NCBI GenBank assembly: GCA_020633725.1
Contig: JACKDC010000001.1
Coordinates: 434,001-498,000, forward strand
Reading direction: 5' to 3'
Length of the DNA: 64,000 nucleotides
DNA from: Candidatus Latescibacterota bacterium
Lineage (GTDB): Bacteria; Krumholzibacteriota; Krumholzibacteriia; JACNKJ01
A model generated the notes under the pieces. That model ran no database searches. It was not told the DNA's origin and was given only the letters and a program-made list of their open reading frames with translations. Below, in pieces: positions 63,391 through 64,000 of the stretch (its first letter is position 1; every line of letters begins with the position of its first letter). Made by a program: the position numbers and the translations under genes.

Positions 63391-63804
63391 ATGCTGGATA
63401 GACGGGGCTTCACCTTGATCGAGCTCATGGTGGTCATCGTGGTGATCGGCATCCTCGCGATCATGGGCACGATGAACTTCACCACCATGCGCAACCGCGC
63501 CATGGAGGCCTCGGTCAAGGCCAACGGGCACGCGGGGCAGCTCGCGGTGGAGGCCTACGCCGCCGCGAACTTCGGCACCTATCCGCCCGCCGCCACGGCC
63601 CTGGCGGACATCCAGGCGCAGCTGCCGGGAGGGGCGATCTTCAAGAACCCCTTCAGCGGCGCCGACGGTCTCAGCGTGGGCGCCGGTCCCGCCGAGGGCA
63701 TGGTGGACTACCAGGACCCCACGGCCATGGGCGATCCGCAGCACTACCGCCTCGACTGCTACGGCAACGGCGGAGGGCTACTCCTCGGCCTGTCAAACGG
63801 ATAA
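63391..63804 (+). CDS. Second type IV pilin, paralogue of pilA
   Basis: A 137-residue prepilin with leader MLDRRG cut before FTLIELMVVIVVIGILAIM, keeping Glu5 of the mature form. It shares the ending of the first pilin (AEGMVDYQDP, RLDCYGNGGGL, LSNG) but differs in the helix, where MGTMNF replaces AIAIPNF, and in the middle region. This marks it as a tandem duplicate that has diverged, either a minor pilin or an alternative major one. A GGGAGG ribosome site eight bases upstream favours ATG 63391 over GTG 63373. It lies beyond the strong pilA terminator and I see no sigma-54 box before it, so expression should be lower or separately controlled. Confidence 0.92.
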   Translation: MLDRRGFTLIELMVVIVVIGILAIMGTMNFTTMRNRAMEASVKANGHAGQLAVEAYAAANFGTYPPAATALADIQAQLPGGAIFKNPFSGADGLSVGAGPAEGMVDYQDPTAMGDPQHYRLDCYGNGGGLLLGLSNG

Positions 63805-64000
63805 ATTCCTGCAGAGTCGGTACATGTTGAGGCTATGAGCACCCTACGGGCCTGGGAGCTTCCAGTCCCACAAGTCAAGCACAACAGGTGCCCAGCAGGC
63901 GGGCAGGCCAAAGCTCGAACCCGCTGGTCCGCACTGAAGCGAAAAGTACCGCGCCTCGGCAACCTGTCGGCCTGCCAACCCACTCGGGTGCAATCAGCCT
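63805..64000. other. Unassigned tail, lower G+C, open frame to window end
   Basis: The 196 bases after the second pilin are lower in G+C. An imperfect hairpin (63848-63869, CTGG/CCAG core) has no T-run. A frame opens at ATG 63835 and stays open to the window edge (55 codons, MSTLRAWELPVPQ start) without recognisable similarity, so it may be the beginning of a gene or chance. No tRNA was found. Confidence 0.3.

Noticed and set aside
63759..63983. Minus-strand 74-codon frame overlapping the second pilin end
   Set aside because: No similarity, no ribosome site and overlap with a confident gene.
63805..64000. tRNA- or integron attC-like elements in the low-G+C tail
   Set aside because: A TTCGA-like string and short inverted repeats occur, but the T-arm does not pair and the attC core sequences GTTRRRY/RYYYAAC are not matched.

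Overview
This window is a high-G+C (about 70%), gene-dense stretch from a didermic (Gram-negative-type) bacterium. Outer-membrane proteins, a Ton system, a DsbD/thioredoxin pair, type IV pili and, most tellingly, an adjacent PorU-like peptidase and PorV-like barrel plus a secreted protease with a YPNP-type C-terminal tail point to the FCB (Fibrobacterota-Chlorobiota-Bacteroidota) side of the tree. The high G+C and a bacterial topoisomerase VI fit one of its uncultured or sparsely sampled high-G+C lineages, such as Eisenbacteria- or Krumholzibacteriota-like groups. That placement is inference; no rRNA or other taxonomic marker has been compared.

Layout. 1-3132 (+): end of panC, a GlmU-like uridylyltransferase without its acetyltransferase half, a HIT protein, a LytR_C-type protein, DUF4321 and a TatA/B protein, closed by a hairpin shared with a convergent PpiD-like foldase (3163-4986, -). 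5187-8714: dnaE, followed by a compositionally foreign PD-(D/E)XK-like gene. 9545-11706: a BaiN/HI0933 flavoprotein converging on a patatin-like lipase with an apparently leaderless start. 11838-16584: topoisomerase VI B and A, an unknown exported protein and accA. 16768-32757: a cell-surface block with Trm112, PorU-like peptidase, PorV-like barrel, M6 metalloprotease, two paralogous DUF5683-like proteins, a propeller-like protein, a roughly 1,100-residue barrel and an Omp85 protein. 32784-35617: ligA and a rhodanese-like/methyltransferase fusion. 35614-42161: an ExbB, two ExbDs (one lacking the channel Asp), a frameshifted tonB, a receptor carrying its own TonB_C domain, and a lipoprotein. 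42234-44491 (-): dsbD-trxA. 44652-50227: a DinG-like helicase, then hutU-hutI. 50450-55724: a TPR protein, a PHP phosphoesterase, an ECF-type S component and a BtuB-like receptor. 55910-63804: pilB-pilT-pilC-pilS-pilR and two pilin genes.

Regulation. Three GG-N10-GC sigma-54-type promoters stand before the TPR gene, pilB and pilA. Each has a GGGCAC[G/T]TTC word 83-111 bp upstream, and the sigma-54 activator PilR is encoded between the last two, so a small PilR regulon is a reasonable hypothesis. Ordinary -35/-10 promoters can be read before ppiD, dnaE, the patatin gene, topoisomerase VI, porV, exbB, dsbD, the helicase and the S component. I saw no CRISPR array, insertion sequence, rRNA or tRNA.
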